64,000 nt of DNA from Brevifilum sp029548365 (GTDB lineage: Bacteria > Chloroflexota > Anaerolineae > Anaerolineales > Anaerolineaceae): positions 1 through 64,000 of the forward strand of contig DAOSSA010000010.1 of assembly GCA_035376985.1 (NCBI GenBank). Reading direction: 5' to 3'. The notes beneath the pieces were generated by a model that was not told where the DNA came from, did not search any database, and saw only the letters and a program-made list of their open reading frames with translations. Of the stretch, positions 32,999-41,742 are shown piece after piece. Position 1 is the first letter of the stretch, and each line of letters starts with the position of its first letter. Position numbers and translations under genes: made by a program.

Positions 32999-33868
32999 TT
33001 ATCCGATCAACTGAATTTTAGCCTGAAGAATTTCTTCCGCTGAAGGGATACTGTCCAGGTGCTTGCGGGTTACCGAGCAGGAAGCAAGCATTACAGCAAA
33101 ACGGCCAGCCTCCCAGGGGTCTTTGGTAAAAAAATAACGGTAAAAGAAAGCTGTTGCAAAAATATCGCCTGCACCTGTATCGTCAACATATTTTACCTCA
33201 GGTGCTTTGAAAAAACGGACATCATTGTGCCAGTAAATCCGAGCACCGCGATAATTTTCGGTCACTGCAAAAACAGGGACTGCACTGGCCATTTCAGCAA
33301 TCAGATTTTCATCTTTTAGTACATCTTCTTGGCTGATGACAGCAACATCTGCTTGTGAAAGAATGTGTTCAAAGTTTTCCCAATGACGGTAATGCACTCT
33401 TCTTTCCGAGTCCGTTGCCCGCATCCACCCCTGCGGTGTGAGACATTTCAAGCTGTTTGGGAAACGATGCAGGATCTCCCAATCCATTTCATTGGCAACC
33501 GGGCCAAGGTGAATGATATCCGGAGGGGGGTCAAGCTGGGGGATATCCTCAACGGTTAACTGTTCAGCCAGATGGTAGAGATATTGGACTCGTTGCGTGC
33601 CGTCCGAAATATTTTCGAAGGTGGTGGATTGTGCGCTATTTTTTGTAAACAATAATAGTGGTTTAATGCGCGTAGTATTCAACTCCGGTGAACAAGCGGT
33701 AATTATTCCCGTTCTTAAACCTAAAGCCTGTGCCGTTAACCCAGAAAATGCTACTGTACCTCCCAAACGGATACCGTTGGGCGTAAGGTCTGCTGTAACA
33801 TGCCCAACGACCAGATAATCCAATGGGGTCATGCGTGTGGGCTGAAGGCTTGTTTTTTCTTCATCCAT
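32999..33868 (-). CDS. PfkB-family sugar/nucleoside kinase
   Basis: The protein has 289 residues. It has the PfkB N-terminal core (LDYLVVGHVTADLTPNGIRLGGTVAFSGLTA, about 16-46) and the catalytic DTGAGDIFATAF motif (about 230-241), with the base Asp in GAGD. The sequence is shorter and more diverged in the middle than ribokinase, so the substrate cannot be named. It is the first gene of the unit that continues into parA and parB, a combination with no obvious functional logic. Confidence 0.85.
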   Translation of the reverse strand: MDEEKTSLQPTRMTPLDYLVVGHVTADLTPNGIRLGGTVAFSGLTAQALGLRTGIITACSPELNTTRIKPLLLFTKNSAQSTTFENISDGTQRVQYLYHLAEQLTVEDIPQLDPPPDIIHLGPVANEMDWEILHRFPNSLKCLTPQGWMRATDSERRVHYRHWENFEHILSQADVAVISQEDVLKDENLIAEMASAVPVFAVTENYRGARIYWHNDVRFFKAPEVKYVDDTGAGDIFATAFFYRYFFTKDPWEAGRFAVMLASCSVTRKHLDSIPSAEEILQAKIQLIG

Positions 33869-34171
33869 TGTCGTTTTTATTCTGATCTTGGATTTTGTTA
33901 ATCATTCAGAGGTACATCCCAAGTGCCGTAATTTTGTCCTTCAAATTATAGCATGAATACTTGCGAGCATTTTGAATCGGAATGGATAACATCGCTTGTC
34001 CTGAATGCTTGCATTTCTTTCCCTTTATAAAATCATTACCTCAAAAAAACATAGCAGTTTGTCATCTATGTTGTTTCATTCGATGTTGCTGCCAGAAATC
34101 CGTTGTTTTGCATTTTTCATAATCATCCCGGATTTTTAATCCATGCATCAAATAATACCAGTTGAAGGATA
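33869..34171. other. Divergent intergenic region
   Basis: An AT-rich spacer between the PfkB gene and the ParB-like/UspA gene. I see no gene, tRNA or stable hairpin here. It should contain the promoter of the PfkB-parAB unit, but I cannot fix a -10/-35 pair with confidence. Confidence 0.45.
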
Positions 34172-34200
34172 TTGTCAATAAGGCGGTTTATCAGTAAGAT
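34172..34200 (+). promoter_or_regulatory. Promoter of the ParB-like/UspA gene
   Basis: TTGTCA (34172-34177), a 17-bp spacer and TAAGAT (34195-34200) match the housekeeping consensus at five of six bases each. The start codon is 60 bases downstream. Confidence 0.65.
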
Positions 34201-34259
34201 AAACAGTATGCGAATGACAATCATTCTTTTATTTTGTGTAAGGGTTATTCGGGTGTCCA

Positions 34260-36011
34260 ATGTTGCCTGAAAATAAAAACAAAATCGAATATGTGAGGGC
34301 ATTAGAAGACTTCAGCCGGGCGCGGGCTAAGGCAAGGTTACAGCGCCTTTGGGCTGCCTTCACCGGTGAATCATTAGACCTGCTACGGTTTAATGACATT
34401 TCCAAAAGAATTCGGTCCACAGGCTTCTCATCACGAGGATTGCAAGAAATCCCTGTGGATGCGATTGTTGGTAGTGTGAATCGCTACCAGGACTTTAATC
34501 GAAATTTCCTCCCACTGCTGGATACGGATGAAGAACGCTGGGCTAACGTCAAAGCCGCGATAACTACACCTGGAGGAAAGGGGTTGCCGCCAATCCTGGT
34601 TTATAAGATCGGAGATGCTTATTTCGTTTTAGACGGCAACCACCGCGTGTCGATTGCCAAGCAAATGGGAACTGAAAAACTGGAAGCCTATGTAACGGAA
34701 ATTAAGACACGTGTTCCCATAACCCCAGAGGATTCACCGGATGATATTATTTTAAAGGCTGAATACAGCAAATTTCTTGAAAATACCAATATCGATTCCA
34801 TTATTCCAGATGCAGCCTTTCAGTTGACTTCTCCTGGTCAATACCTGATTCTTGAGGGACACATCCACGTTCACCGACATTACATGGGTTTGGAGCAGCA
34901 ACGTGAAATACCCTGGGATGAAGCGATTTGGCACTGGTATGAGCATGTTTACCTGCCTGTTATTGAAATTATCCATGATCAGAATTTGTTAAGAGAGTTT
35001 CCCGAAAGAACTGAGACGGACCTCTATATTTGGATACTTGATCACCAAGCTTATCTACAAGAGCAATTGGGGTGGTCAGTAAGACCAGAAAAAGCTGCTT
35101 CGGATCTATTGCGCCAACAAAGTGGACAAATATTTCGCACCATAAAACGCTGGTTCAGAAAGAAAAATAAAGAAGTTTCGCTAAGCGACCCACGGGGTGA
35201 GTCAATCCATGAAGGGCGTGAATTAAAAATCAATCGCCACCATAACAAGTTGTTTTCTGATATCCTCGTGGCGTTCAGCGGAAGGTCGGGAAGTTGGATT
35301 GCGCTTGAACAGGCTGTAAGGGTCGGATCACTGGAAGGCGCTGATGTGAGGGGTCTTGTTATAAAAAAAGGCTACGATTGGATAAGGCCTGACGTTTCAG
35401 AACAAGAGATCATCAGACACTTTTCTGAAAGCCTTGAAAACAAAGGAGTAGGCGGCAACCTGGTTTTTACTCAAGGCAATATTGCAGAAACCATTTTAAA
35501 AAGGAGTAAGGTCAATGATCTGGTTGTGCTAAAACTGGATCATCCGCCTTCGACCAATCGGTTTGCTCGGCTAAAATCAGGTATGCGTAAAATTGTTCGT
35601 AACAGCACAATCCCTATGCTTTTTGTGTGTAACGAATTGAGCGAGATGAACCATGTGTTGCTGGCTTATGACGGCAGTCCCAAGGGGAAACAAGCACTGT
35701 ATATTGCCTCGTACCTTGCCAGTCGTTACGACAAAGATTTATCCGTTGTGGTTGTAGATCAAGATGAGGCTCAAGGACAACAACAACTGTCAGACGCGGT
35801 GGAATACCTGGGTTTGGACTGCGTAAGGCAAATTTTTCGCAAACCCACGAAGCACACAAACATCGCGATATTGCAGGTCGCTGAAGAAATTAATGCTGAC
35901 CTGATCATCATGGGTGGCTATGGCTTCTCTCCGGTTTTGGAGATATTTTTTAGCAGCACGGTGGATGGTGTGCTACGCGGAACGCATGTCCCCGTTCTTG
36001 TTGCTCAATAA
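34260..36011 (+). CDS. ParB/Srx-like domain fused to two universal stress (UspA) domains
   Basis: The protein has 583 residues. The N-terminal 200 carry a ParB/sulfiredoxin-like core, PPILVYKIGDAYFVLDGNHR followed by VSIAKQMG (about 109-136), with the GNHR motif in place of ParB's GERR. A helical, aromatic-rich middle follows (about 205-320), then two UspA modules (about 328-457 and 463-583). The second ends MGGYGFSPVLEIFFSSTVDG, the UspA nucleotide-binding loop with its second Gly changed. There is no HTH, so this is not a DNA-segregation ParB. It may be a nucleotide-binding stress protein. Its 3' end overlaps the convergent phosphatase gene by 39 bases. Confidence 0.8.
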   Translation: MLPENKNKIEYVRALEDFSRARAKARLQRLWAAFTGESLDLLRFNDISKRIRSTGFSSRGLQEIPVDAIVGSVNRYQDFNRNFLPLLDTDEERWANVKAAITTPGGKGLPPILVYKIGDAYFVLDGNHRVSIAKQMGTEKLEAYVTEIKTRVPITPEDSPDDIILKAEYSKFLENTNIDSIIPDAAFQLTSPGQYLILEGHIHVHRHYMGLEQQREIPWDEAIWHWYEHVYLPVIEIIHDQNLLREFPERTETDLYIWILDHQAYLQEQLGWSVRPEKAASDLLRQQSGQIFRTIKRWFRKKNKEVSLSDPRGESIHEGRELKINRHHNKLFSDILVAFSGRSGSWIALEQAVRVGSLEGADVRGLVIKKGYDWIRPDVSEQEIIRHFSESLENKGVGGNLVFTQGNIAETILKRSKVNDLVVLKLDHPPSTNRFARLKSGMRKIVRNSTIPMLFVCNELSEMNHVLLAYDGSPKGKQALYIASYLASRYDKDLSVVVVDQDEAQGQQQLSDAVEYLGLDCVRQIFRKPTKHTNIAILQVAEEINADLIIMGGYGFSPVLEIFFSSTVDGVLRGTHVPVLVAQ

Positions 36012-39000
36012 CTTTGTGTTACGAATGGCTAATAGTGTTGTGTCGTCACTCAGCGGGGCGCCGTCCCGAAAAATATCCAGGTCCTTCTCAAGTGCTTCAA
36101 GAACTTTGGAAACGCTTGTCCCCATCAATCCCTGTAGCACATGCAAAAAACGCTCTTCACCATACATCTGGTCCTGAAGATTGAAAGCTTCTGTAACGCC
36201 ATCTGTATACAGTACCAGGCAATCTCCATCTTTGAGGGTGGTTTCGTATAGGGGTAAGTGAATATCTGGGAGAGCACCCAGAGCAATGCCCCCTTTGCGT
36301 AAAGTGATCACGTCATTGTACTGAAGCCGGATGACGACCGGGGGATTGTGTCCAGCGTTGGTATACGAAAGGCGACCTGTATTCAAATCCAAGATGCCGT
36401 AGAAAATGGTTACGAAAAGGCCGTGTTGCGAATTTTCCAGGAGCAGGTCATTGACATGCTCCAGGATCGTAGCAGGAGAATCAAATTCAAGAGCGACAGC
36501 GCGTAAAATTGTTCGTGTAACTGCCATGTACAAGGATGCTGCCAAACCTTTATCCGAAACATCCGCGATTAAAAATGCCAGGCGGCCATCAGGAAGGATG
36601 AAAAAGTCGTAAAAATCTCCACCAACCTGGCGGGCAGTATCCCAGCGGACATCCATTTCCCATCCCGGCAGTTCGGGGATCTGGTTGGGGAGAAATGTTT
36701 GCTGTATTTCCCTGGCAAGCTGAAATTCTCGCTCAAGGCGGTGGCGATCCAGCATCTCTTTATTTAATCGATCATTCTGGATAGCCAGAGATGCCTGTTG
36801 AGCGATTCCCCTTAATAATTCAAACCTGCGCTCCCGGTTGGTAGCAAAGCTGTCATCCTGGGCAAGCAGTACACCGAAAACCTGGTCCTTCATCGAAAGA
36901 GGAAAACCCATCAACAATGGATAGTGTGTTTGTAGAATTGGGGTGGGGTCAATCTGATCTTCATCCGGAAGCGCCAGATCCCAATCTTCTGGAGGGAGAA
37001 CTGTTTCAATAAACGGATGCACAATAGGTCGGTTGTTGTGGAAAACTGTATCCAGCATGGGAAAATCGCCCGGTTCATAGGTCAGTTTTAAAAGCGCATG
37101 TGTGGCAACCGAGCTGGGTGTCGTCGCGTGGGCAGTGCTAAAATAACCTGCTTTTTCATCCCAGAGATAGATCAAACTGGATTCAATCCCGATCAGGATG
37201 GGCATGATATTGACCATCGAGTCCAGTGTGTCCTGAAGGTCGGCACTGCTGACAATTGCCTGGGCGGTCTGAAGCAAGACTGCTGATATGTAGGCTTCTT
37301 CCTGACGAGCTTCAAACAGGCGAATATTGTCAATGGCAATTGCCGTCTGCTGCATGATACCCTGAACGATTTTGTAGCGCTCCTCACTAAAAATATCAGA
37401 GGGTTGTTCTTGCTGGGATAAGGCTGGATCGTTGGCGAGCAGAAACGCGCCGATAACGTCGTGCCTGGCTGTCAAAGGAAATAGAATCAGGGTGTTCCTA
37501 ACAAATTGATTGGCAATGTTTTCGGGAAGGTTAAGATCCTTTTGCGGATCGGTGACATAAATTGGGGCTTGATCAACCAAGAGCCGTTCTAATATCGGAG
37601 GAGACAATAAAATCAGTGGCTCTTCATGATGATCTTCCTCAGAGTCCGTAATGCCATACATCGCAGACAGTTGGAAGATATTGCTTTCAGAAGATCTGAG
37701 AATGAGTGCGCAGCCTTTGACTCCCACAACCATGGGCGTGATCCGAACAATGGTCGCTGTTAATTCATCGAGATCTGTTAACGATTGAATGGCGTTGGCA
37801 ACCTGCAATAAGATCATTGATACCCTGGCTTGTTCTTGCGACCGGGCGTAAAGGCGGTTATTTTGAGTGGCAATTGCGGCATAACTGGCAAACGCCGCAG
37901 TGATTTTTTGCGATTCAGGACCATAACGTCCAGCCGTGTGATGAATCATCGTTAACATGCCGATCACCTCGTCCCCGGTGGTTAGAGGTGCAGTAATGGC
38001 TGAATGGTCCATTGGCAAATTAAAAAGTGCGGCAATTGGTCCAATCGGATCATCAATTTTGCGGACTTCTGGATCTTTTTGGGTTAAAACTGCTTTTGTC
38101 CATTCGTCTGGTGTAAAGGTTAATTTTGCCAAAGTGTCATTAGAGAATGCAGGGGAGATTCTGTAAGCAGCAAGGTATAAACCCTGTGCCTCCAGGGAAT
38201 TCACTGAAACATGATCATCTTTGAACAACCAGATGCCAGAAACATCACAGGGAAGATTGTTGTGCAAATTGTCTAAAATTGCCATTAATACATCACTCAA
38301 AGCGATATTGTTCGATAACAGCCCGGCAACATCCTTCAAGCTTTCAGCAACCTGTCGACGCCATTGTTCAGAATGATAAAGCCGGGCATTACGGATCGCA
38401 ACGGCAAGGTTGTCTCCCAGCGTTTCCATCAATTGTTGATCTTCATCAGAAAAAGCGTTTGTTTCATCGCTTTGAAGGTCTAAAAGACCTAACAATTGAT
38501 CACCAAAGGACAGGGGAATCACCATCTCAGACCCTTCAATTGATGGAAGAATCGGTGCCGGGAGGAAGAGGGGCTCTTGATTAACATCATCAACACGCAG
38601 GGTTTGACCATGCTGTGCGACCCAGGATAAGACACCCATTTCTGAATTGATATTGAAGGAGATTTCAGCTTTTTGATAGAATTTTGTTCGACTACCACTA
38701 CCTGCCTTAAATGAAATTTGTTGATGTACAGGGTCAATCGTATAGAGATGCACGTATGGAAATTTAAATCGATCGTGAATCAGGGTGACGGTTTTTTGAA
38801 GCAATTCGTCAATATCAAGGAGATGAGTCACTGCTCGACTCACATTCCCAACGATAGCAAGCTGTTCAGCTCTTTTTTGGGCATACTGGTAAAGACGCAC
38901 ACCTTCAATCGCGATAGCAATATTGTCTGCCAGAGCTCGCAAAACCAACAAGTCTTCATGATCAAAAGCGTTTTTTGCATCGGATTGAATATCAAGAACC

Positions 39001-39842
39001 CCAAAAATGCGATTTTCTACTTTAAGTGGGATGACAACTTCAGCCCGGGTCGCAACCAAAGAATCGACGGAGTGATATCGCGGTTCTTTGGTTACATCAT
39101 TTGCCACCAATTCCAAACCTGTTTGTGCAACATAGCCAATGATGTGTTCCCCAAGGGCAAACCCGGGGTGCTCGTCCTGTTCAAATTCAGGTCGTTTGCT
39201 TTCATCAGACCCAGCACTGGCTTTAAAATGTAGCCTTCCAGTATCATCCTGGATCAGGAAGACTGCCACATAATAATAATTGAAGGCTTCCTGAATCAGC
39301 CTGGATAATTCCTGGGTTAATCGGTTGAGGTCAGTGATCTGTGAAACCCGCATGGTGACTGACCAAACCAGTTTCAACTGCTTCTGCTGCCAATGTTGGA
39401 GTTGAACCTGCAAGGTTGAAAAAATTGCCAGCCCAGCGACTGCCGAGTATTGTTCCAGGACGGAAACTTCCTGGTCTGTGAAGGGAATATTTCGTGACAA
39501 AATCAGCTTCCCAAAGTCTTCATCTCCCTGAGACAGTGGAAAGACCACCCAATAAACCTCTTCTTTTCCGAAGGTATGAGCCCTTGCCAATCCTGGGGAT
39601 TGGTTTTCAGTAAATGCAACTGGATCAAAGGGAAGATTAATACGCTTGGTTCTTGAAGTATTTGATTTATGCGGTGTTTTCAACCAGATATAAACGGAGG
39701 TTGTAAAATGCTCTTGGAAAAAAACCTCTAAAAATCCGATTTGCCCGGAGTACTCACGAAACGATGCCAATTGTTCAAAAAAACTGATCAGCGTTTCGAT
39801 AGTGAGCAAATGGAGAACCCCGGAAGGTTTTTTGGTATCCAA
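35973..39842 (-). CDS. Six-GAF SpoIIE/RsbU-type PP2C phosphatase
   Basis: The protein has 1289 residues and no TM segments. Six GAF-like modules can be counted (about 1-150, 170-325, 335-500, 510-670, 680-860, 870-1040); the first and last are more diverged. A coiled linker (about 1040-1070) leads to a SpoIIE phosphatase domain (about 1075-1275): REIQQTFLPNQIPELPGW, GGDFYDFFILPDGRLAF, IADVSDKGLAASLYM and LYTDGVTEAFN. The metal-binding Asp residues are intact. Such proteins dephosphorylate a STAS antagonist and release a sigma factor. The STAS and kinase genes lie directly upstream (gap 4 bases to the kinase). Several ligands or light could be sensed. Confidence 0.9.
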   Translation of the reverse strand: MDTKKPSGVLHLLTIETLISFFEQLASFREYSGQIGFLEVFFQEHFTTSVYIWLKTPHKSNTSRTKRINLPFDPVAFTENQSPGLARAHTFGKEEVYWVVFPLSQGDEDFGKLILSRNIPFTDQEVSVLEQYSAVAGLAIFSTLQVQLQHWQQKQLKLVWSVTMRVSQITDLNRLTQELSRLIQEAFNYYYVAVFLIQDDTGRLHFKASAGSDESKRPEFEQDEHPGFALGEHIIGYVAQTGLELVANDVTKEPRYHSVDSLVATRAEVVIPLKVENRIFGVLDIQSDAKNAFDHEDLLVLRALADNIAIAIEGVRLYQYAQKRAEQLAIVGNVSRAVTHLLDIDELLQKTVTLIHDRFKFPYVHLYTIDPVHQQISFKAGSGSRTKFYQKAEISFNINSEMGVLSWVAQHGQTLRVDDVNQEPLFLPAPILPSIEGSEMVIPLSFGDQLLGLLDLQSDETNAFSDEDQQLMETLGDNLAVAIRNARLYHSEQWRRQVAESLKDVAGLLSNNIALSDVLMAILDNLHNNLPCDVSGIWLFKDDHVSVNSLEAQGLYLAAYRISPAFSNDTLAKLTFTPDEWTKAVLTQKDPEVRKIDDPIGPIAALFNLPMDHSAITAPLTTGDEVIGMLTMIHHTAGRYGPESQKITAAFASYAAIATQNNRLYARSQEQARVSMILLQVANAIQSLTDLDELTATIVRITPMVVGVKGCALILRSSESNIFQLSAMYGITDSEEDHHEEPLILLSPPILERLLVDQAPIYVTDPQKDLNLPENIANQFVRNTLILFPLTARHDVIGAFLLANDPALSQQEQPSDIFSEERYKIVQGIMQQTAIAIDNIRLFEARQEEAYISAVLLQTAQAIVSSADLQDTLDSMVNIMPILIGIESSLIYLWDEKAGYFSTAHATTPSSVATHALLKLTYEPGDFPMLDTVFHNNRPIVHPFIETVLPPEDWDLALPDEDQIDPTPILQTHYPLLMGFPLSMKDQVFGVLLAQDDSFATNRERRFELLRGIAQQASLAIQNDRLNKEMLDRHRLEREFQLAREIQQTFLPNQIPELPGWEMDVRWDTARQVGGDFYDFFILPDGRLAFLIADVSDKGLAASLYMAVTRTILRAVALEFDSPATILEHVNDLLLENSQHGLFVTIFYGILDLNTGRLSYTNAGHNPPVVIRLQYNDVITLRKGGIALGALPDIHLPLYETTLKDGDCLVLYTDGVTEAFNLQDQMYGEERFLHVLQGLMGTSVSKVLEALEKDLDIFRDGAPLSDDTTLLAIRNTKLLSNKNGDMRSA

Positions 39843-39846
39843 GTTA

Positions 39847-40257
39847 TTATCCTTTATTCTTCTCCATCGTCAGGATATTGCCTTCAGGCATGGAAAATTC
39901 AAACAGAATGCTATCCATGAAATTTCGCATGAAGAAGACGCCTAATCCACGTTCTTTCCGAGTTTCAAGCGGCGAAGTTAAATCCGGTTCGGGAACATCT
40001 TCCAGAATAAAGGGTTTGCCCTTGTCAATAAGGATGATTTGGATTTTGTTTTTTAAATTGTTGAATTTAATGATTATCTCTCCCAGGTTTTCACCACCAT
40101 AGGCATGGTCTATGATATTCGAGCAGGCTTCATCCACTGCAATTTGGATAGCATAAACATCTTTGGGAGCGAACCCTGCAGCCTCTGCTTGTTCAATGAT
40201 AAATTGGCTGATGGTTGCCAGGCTTTTATAATTTGCGGGGTATGTTTTTATTTTCAT
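39847..40257 (-). CDS. RsbW-like anti-sigma serine kinase
   Basis: The protein has 136 residues and a HATPase_c_2 (GHKL) fold. The N-box is AVDEACSNIIDHAYGG (about 46-61), the G1 box DKGKPF (about 88-93) and the G2 region RKERGLGVFFMRNFMD (about 107-122). In partner-switching systems this kinase phosphorylates the STAS antagonist and holds a sigma factor or other target. It overlaps the STAS gene by 4 bases and is followed by the SpoIIE phosphatase. No sigma gene adjoins, so the target may be distant or not a sigma factor. Confidence 0.88.
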   Translation of the reverse strand: MKIKTYPANYKSLATISQFIIEQAEAAGFAPKDVYAIQIAVDEACSNIIDHAYGGENLGEIIIKFNNLKNKIQIILIDKGKPFILEDVPEPDLTSPLETRKERGLGVFFMRNFMDSILFEFSMPEGNILTMEKNKG

Positions 40258-40604
40258 TTAACAGATCTCGAGAAGTAAATTTTGGCAGAATCAAAATCCT
40301 GAAAGAATTTAAAAATGGTATTGAAGCCAGCCATTTCAAAACTTTTAAAAATAAGCTCTGGTACGTGTAAAAAGATGATTTCTCCTTTGTTTTGCCTGAT
40401 AAATTCGTGTTGGTGTTTCACAAAGTTAAGCATGCCAGAACTAGAGATAAAATTCACATTCAGCAAATCCACGATGATATTATAATGGTCATCATTCAGC
40501 AGAACCTTTAACACAGTTTCAAAGTGAGGTATTGTGAGACTATCGATCCTACCTGTTATTTCAATCCGATCACAGTTGTGATGTTGGCTAACAATTATTT
40601 CCAT
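40254..40604 (-). CDS. STAS-domain anti-sigma factor antagonist (RsbV/SpoIIAA-like)
   Basis: The protein has 116 residues and a STAS fold. The phosphorylation site is in DLLNVNFISSSGMLNFVKHQ (about 63-82): the Asp then Ser-Ser-Gly pattern, with the second or third Ser as the usual acceptor. It is the first gene of the three-gene partner-switching unit. A TATAAT on the minus strand (40638-40643) with a TTAAAA-like -35 is the probable promoter. Confidence 0.9.
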   Translation of the reverse strand: MEIIVSQHHNCDRIEITGRIDSLTIPHFETVLKVLLNDDHYNIIVDLLNVNFISSSGMLNFVKHQHEFIRQNKGEIIFLHVPELIFKSFEMAGFNTIFKFFQDFDSAKIYFSRSVK

Positions 40605-40637
40605 GTTTTATCTTGGTTTGTGATTGATCATTGGTGA

Positions 40638-40666
40638 ATTATATCATGATGCATCCTGAGTTTTAA
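40638..40666 (-). promoter_or_regulatory. Promoter of the partner-switching operon
   Basis: Read on the minus strand: TTAAAA (40661-40666), a 17-bp spacer, TATAAT (40638-40643). It is 34 bases ahead of the STAS start codon. Confidence 0.5.
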
Positions 40667-40758
40667 AAAAGGTGCACACCTGAACAGTTTTTAGATCCGA
40701 ACCGGAAATTGGTCGCTAATTTTGAATACAGACCGGTCAGCTCAAAGAGAGGAACACC

Positions 40759-41466
40759 ATGGCAAACGATAAAGTTGGATACCGCATTAAGGATATTGAA
40801 CAGTCACAACGCCCACGAGAGCGCTTGGAGAAACAGGGAGCCAGTGTCCTCAATGATGCAGAGCTGCTGGCGATCTTGTTGCGTGTTGGGACACATGGAA
40901 TGAGCGCGGTGCAAATGGGGCAACGAATGCTGTATCATTTTGAGGGATTGGAAGGATTGCAGCGGGCTATGTTTGCTGAGTTATGCCAAATTGAAGGTGT
41001 AGGACCAGCTAAAGCCGCTCAAATAAAAGCAGCAATCGAGTTGGGAACTCGAATAGCAAAAAAACAACCAGAAGAGCGGGGTTTGATCACCAGCCCTCAA
41101 GATGTTGCGGACCGGGTTCAGTATAAAATGGCCCACTTTGAGCAAGAGGAATTGTGGATCTTACTGCTGGACACCCGGAATCACCATATCCGGACAGAGC
41201 AACTTTATCGGGGCTCGCTAAACGCTTCTACGATAAGACCAGCAGAGATTTATAAATCCGGAATCCGTCACAATGCGGCCTCTCTGATTATTGTCCACAA
41301 CCACCCGAGTGGCGATCCCTCGCCCAGTCCTGAGGATATTCATCTGACTCGAATGTTGATTGAAGCAGGGAATATGCTTGAATTGCCGGTTTTGGACCAT
41401 GTGGTGGTTGGCACAAAGGGTTTTGTTTCTATAAAATCGTTGCATCCGGAGTTGTGGCCGTCTTGA
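40759..41466 (+). CDS. radC: RadC-family JAB/MPN-domain protein
   Basis: The protein has 235 residues. The N-terminal helix-hairpin-helix-like region (RERLEKQGASVLNDAELLAILLRVG and LCQIEGVGPAKAAQIKAA) is followed by the JAMM motif HNHPSGDPSPSPEDIHLTR (about 177-195), with Glu and His-x-His-x10-Asp zinc ligands. RadC was once linked to DNA repair, but its real role is unsettled. AGAGAGGA precedes ATG 40759. It stands alone between the partner-switching genes and prs. Confidence 0.93.
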   Translation: MANDKVGYRIKDIEQSQRPRERLEKQGASVLNDAELLAILLRVGTHGMSAVQMGQRMLYHFEGLEGLQRAMFAELCQIEGVGPAKAAQIKAAIELGTRIAKKQPEERGLITSPQDVADRVQYKMAHFEQEELWILLLDTRNHHIRTEQLYRGSLNASTIRPAEIYKSGIRHNAASLIIVHNHPSGDPSPSPEDIHLTRMLIEAGNMLELPVLDHVVVGTKGFVSIKSLHPELWPS

Positions 41467-41604
41467 GTTTTGAATTGGCGTCACGAAAATCATCAGGGTA
41501 CAGGGCAGTTAAGCAAACCTTTTCCCCACGGGATGGGTGAATAAAACAAATTTGCTGCGGATGTAGTATCGTTCTGAAAAAGTTTTTGGGCTGGGCATCT
41601 AAAC

Positions 41605-41639
41605 CGATATTGTTGAGTAAGTTGACCTCAACAATATCG
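41605..41639. terminator. 13-bp perfect inverted repeat between convergent radC and prs
   Basis: CGATATTGTTGAG (41605-41617) is repeated exactly in inverse as CTCAACAATATCG (41627-41639) around a 9-nt loop. Its place between the ends of two convergent genes suggests a bidirectional terminator. However the stem is AT-rich and no T-run follows on either strand, so a protein-binding or RNA-stability role is possible. Confidence 0.5.
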
Positions 41640-41742
41640 TGATCCGCATCGTACGGTTATGCGAGTCAATTTTCAACCACACTCAAACCACTGCCTTAAA
41701 CCAAATCAAAACCTTTAGAGTCCAATTTCATTGGGCTGTGTT

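Noticed and set aside
38718..39233. 171-codon + strand frame opposite the six-GAF phosphatase
   Set aside because: Antisense shadow with no family resemblance; the GAF motifs are on the minus strand.
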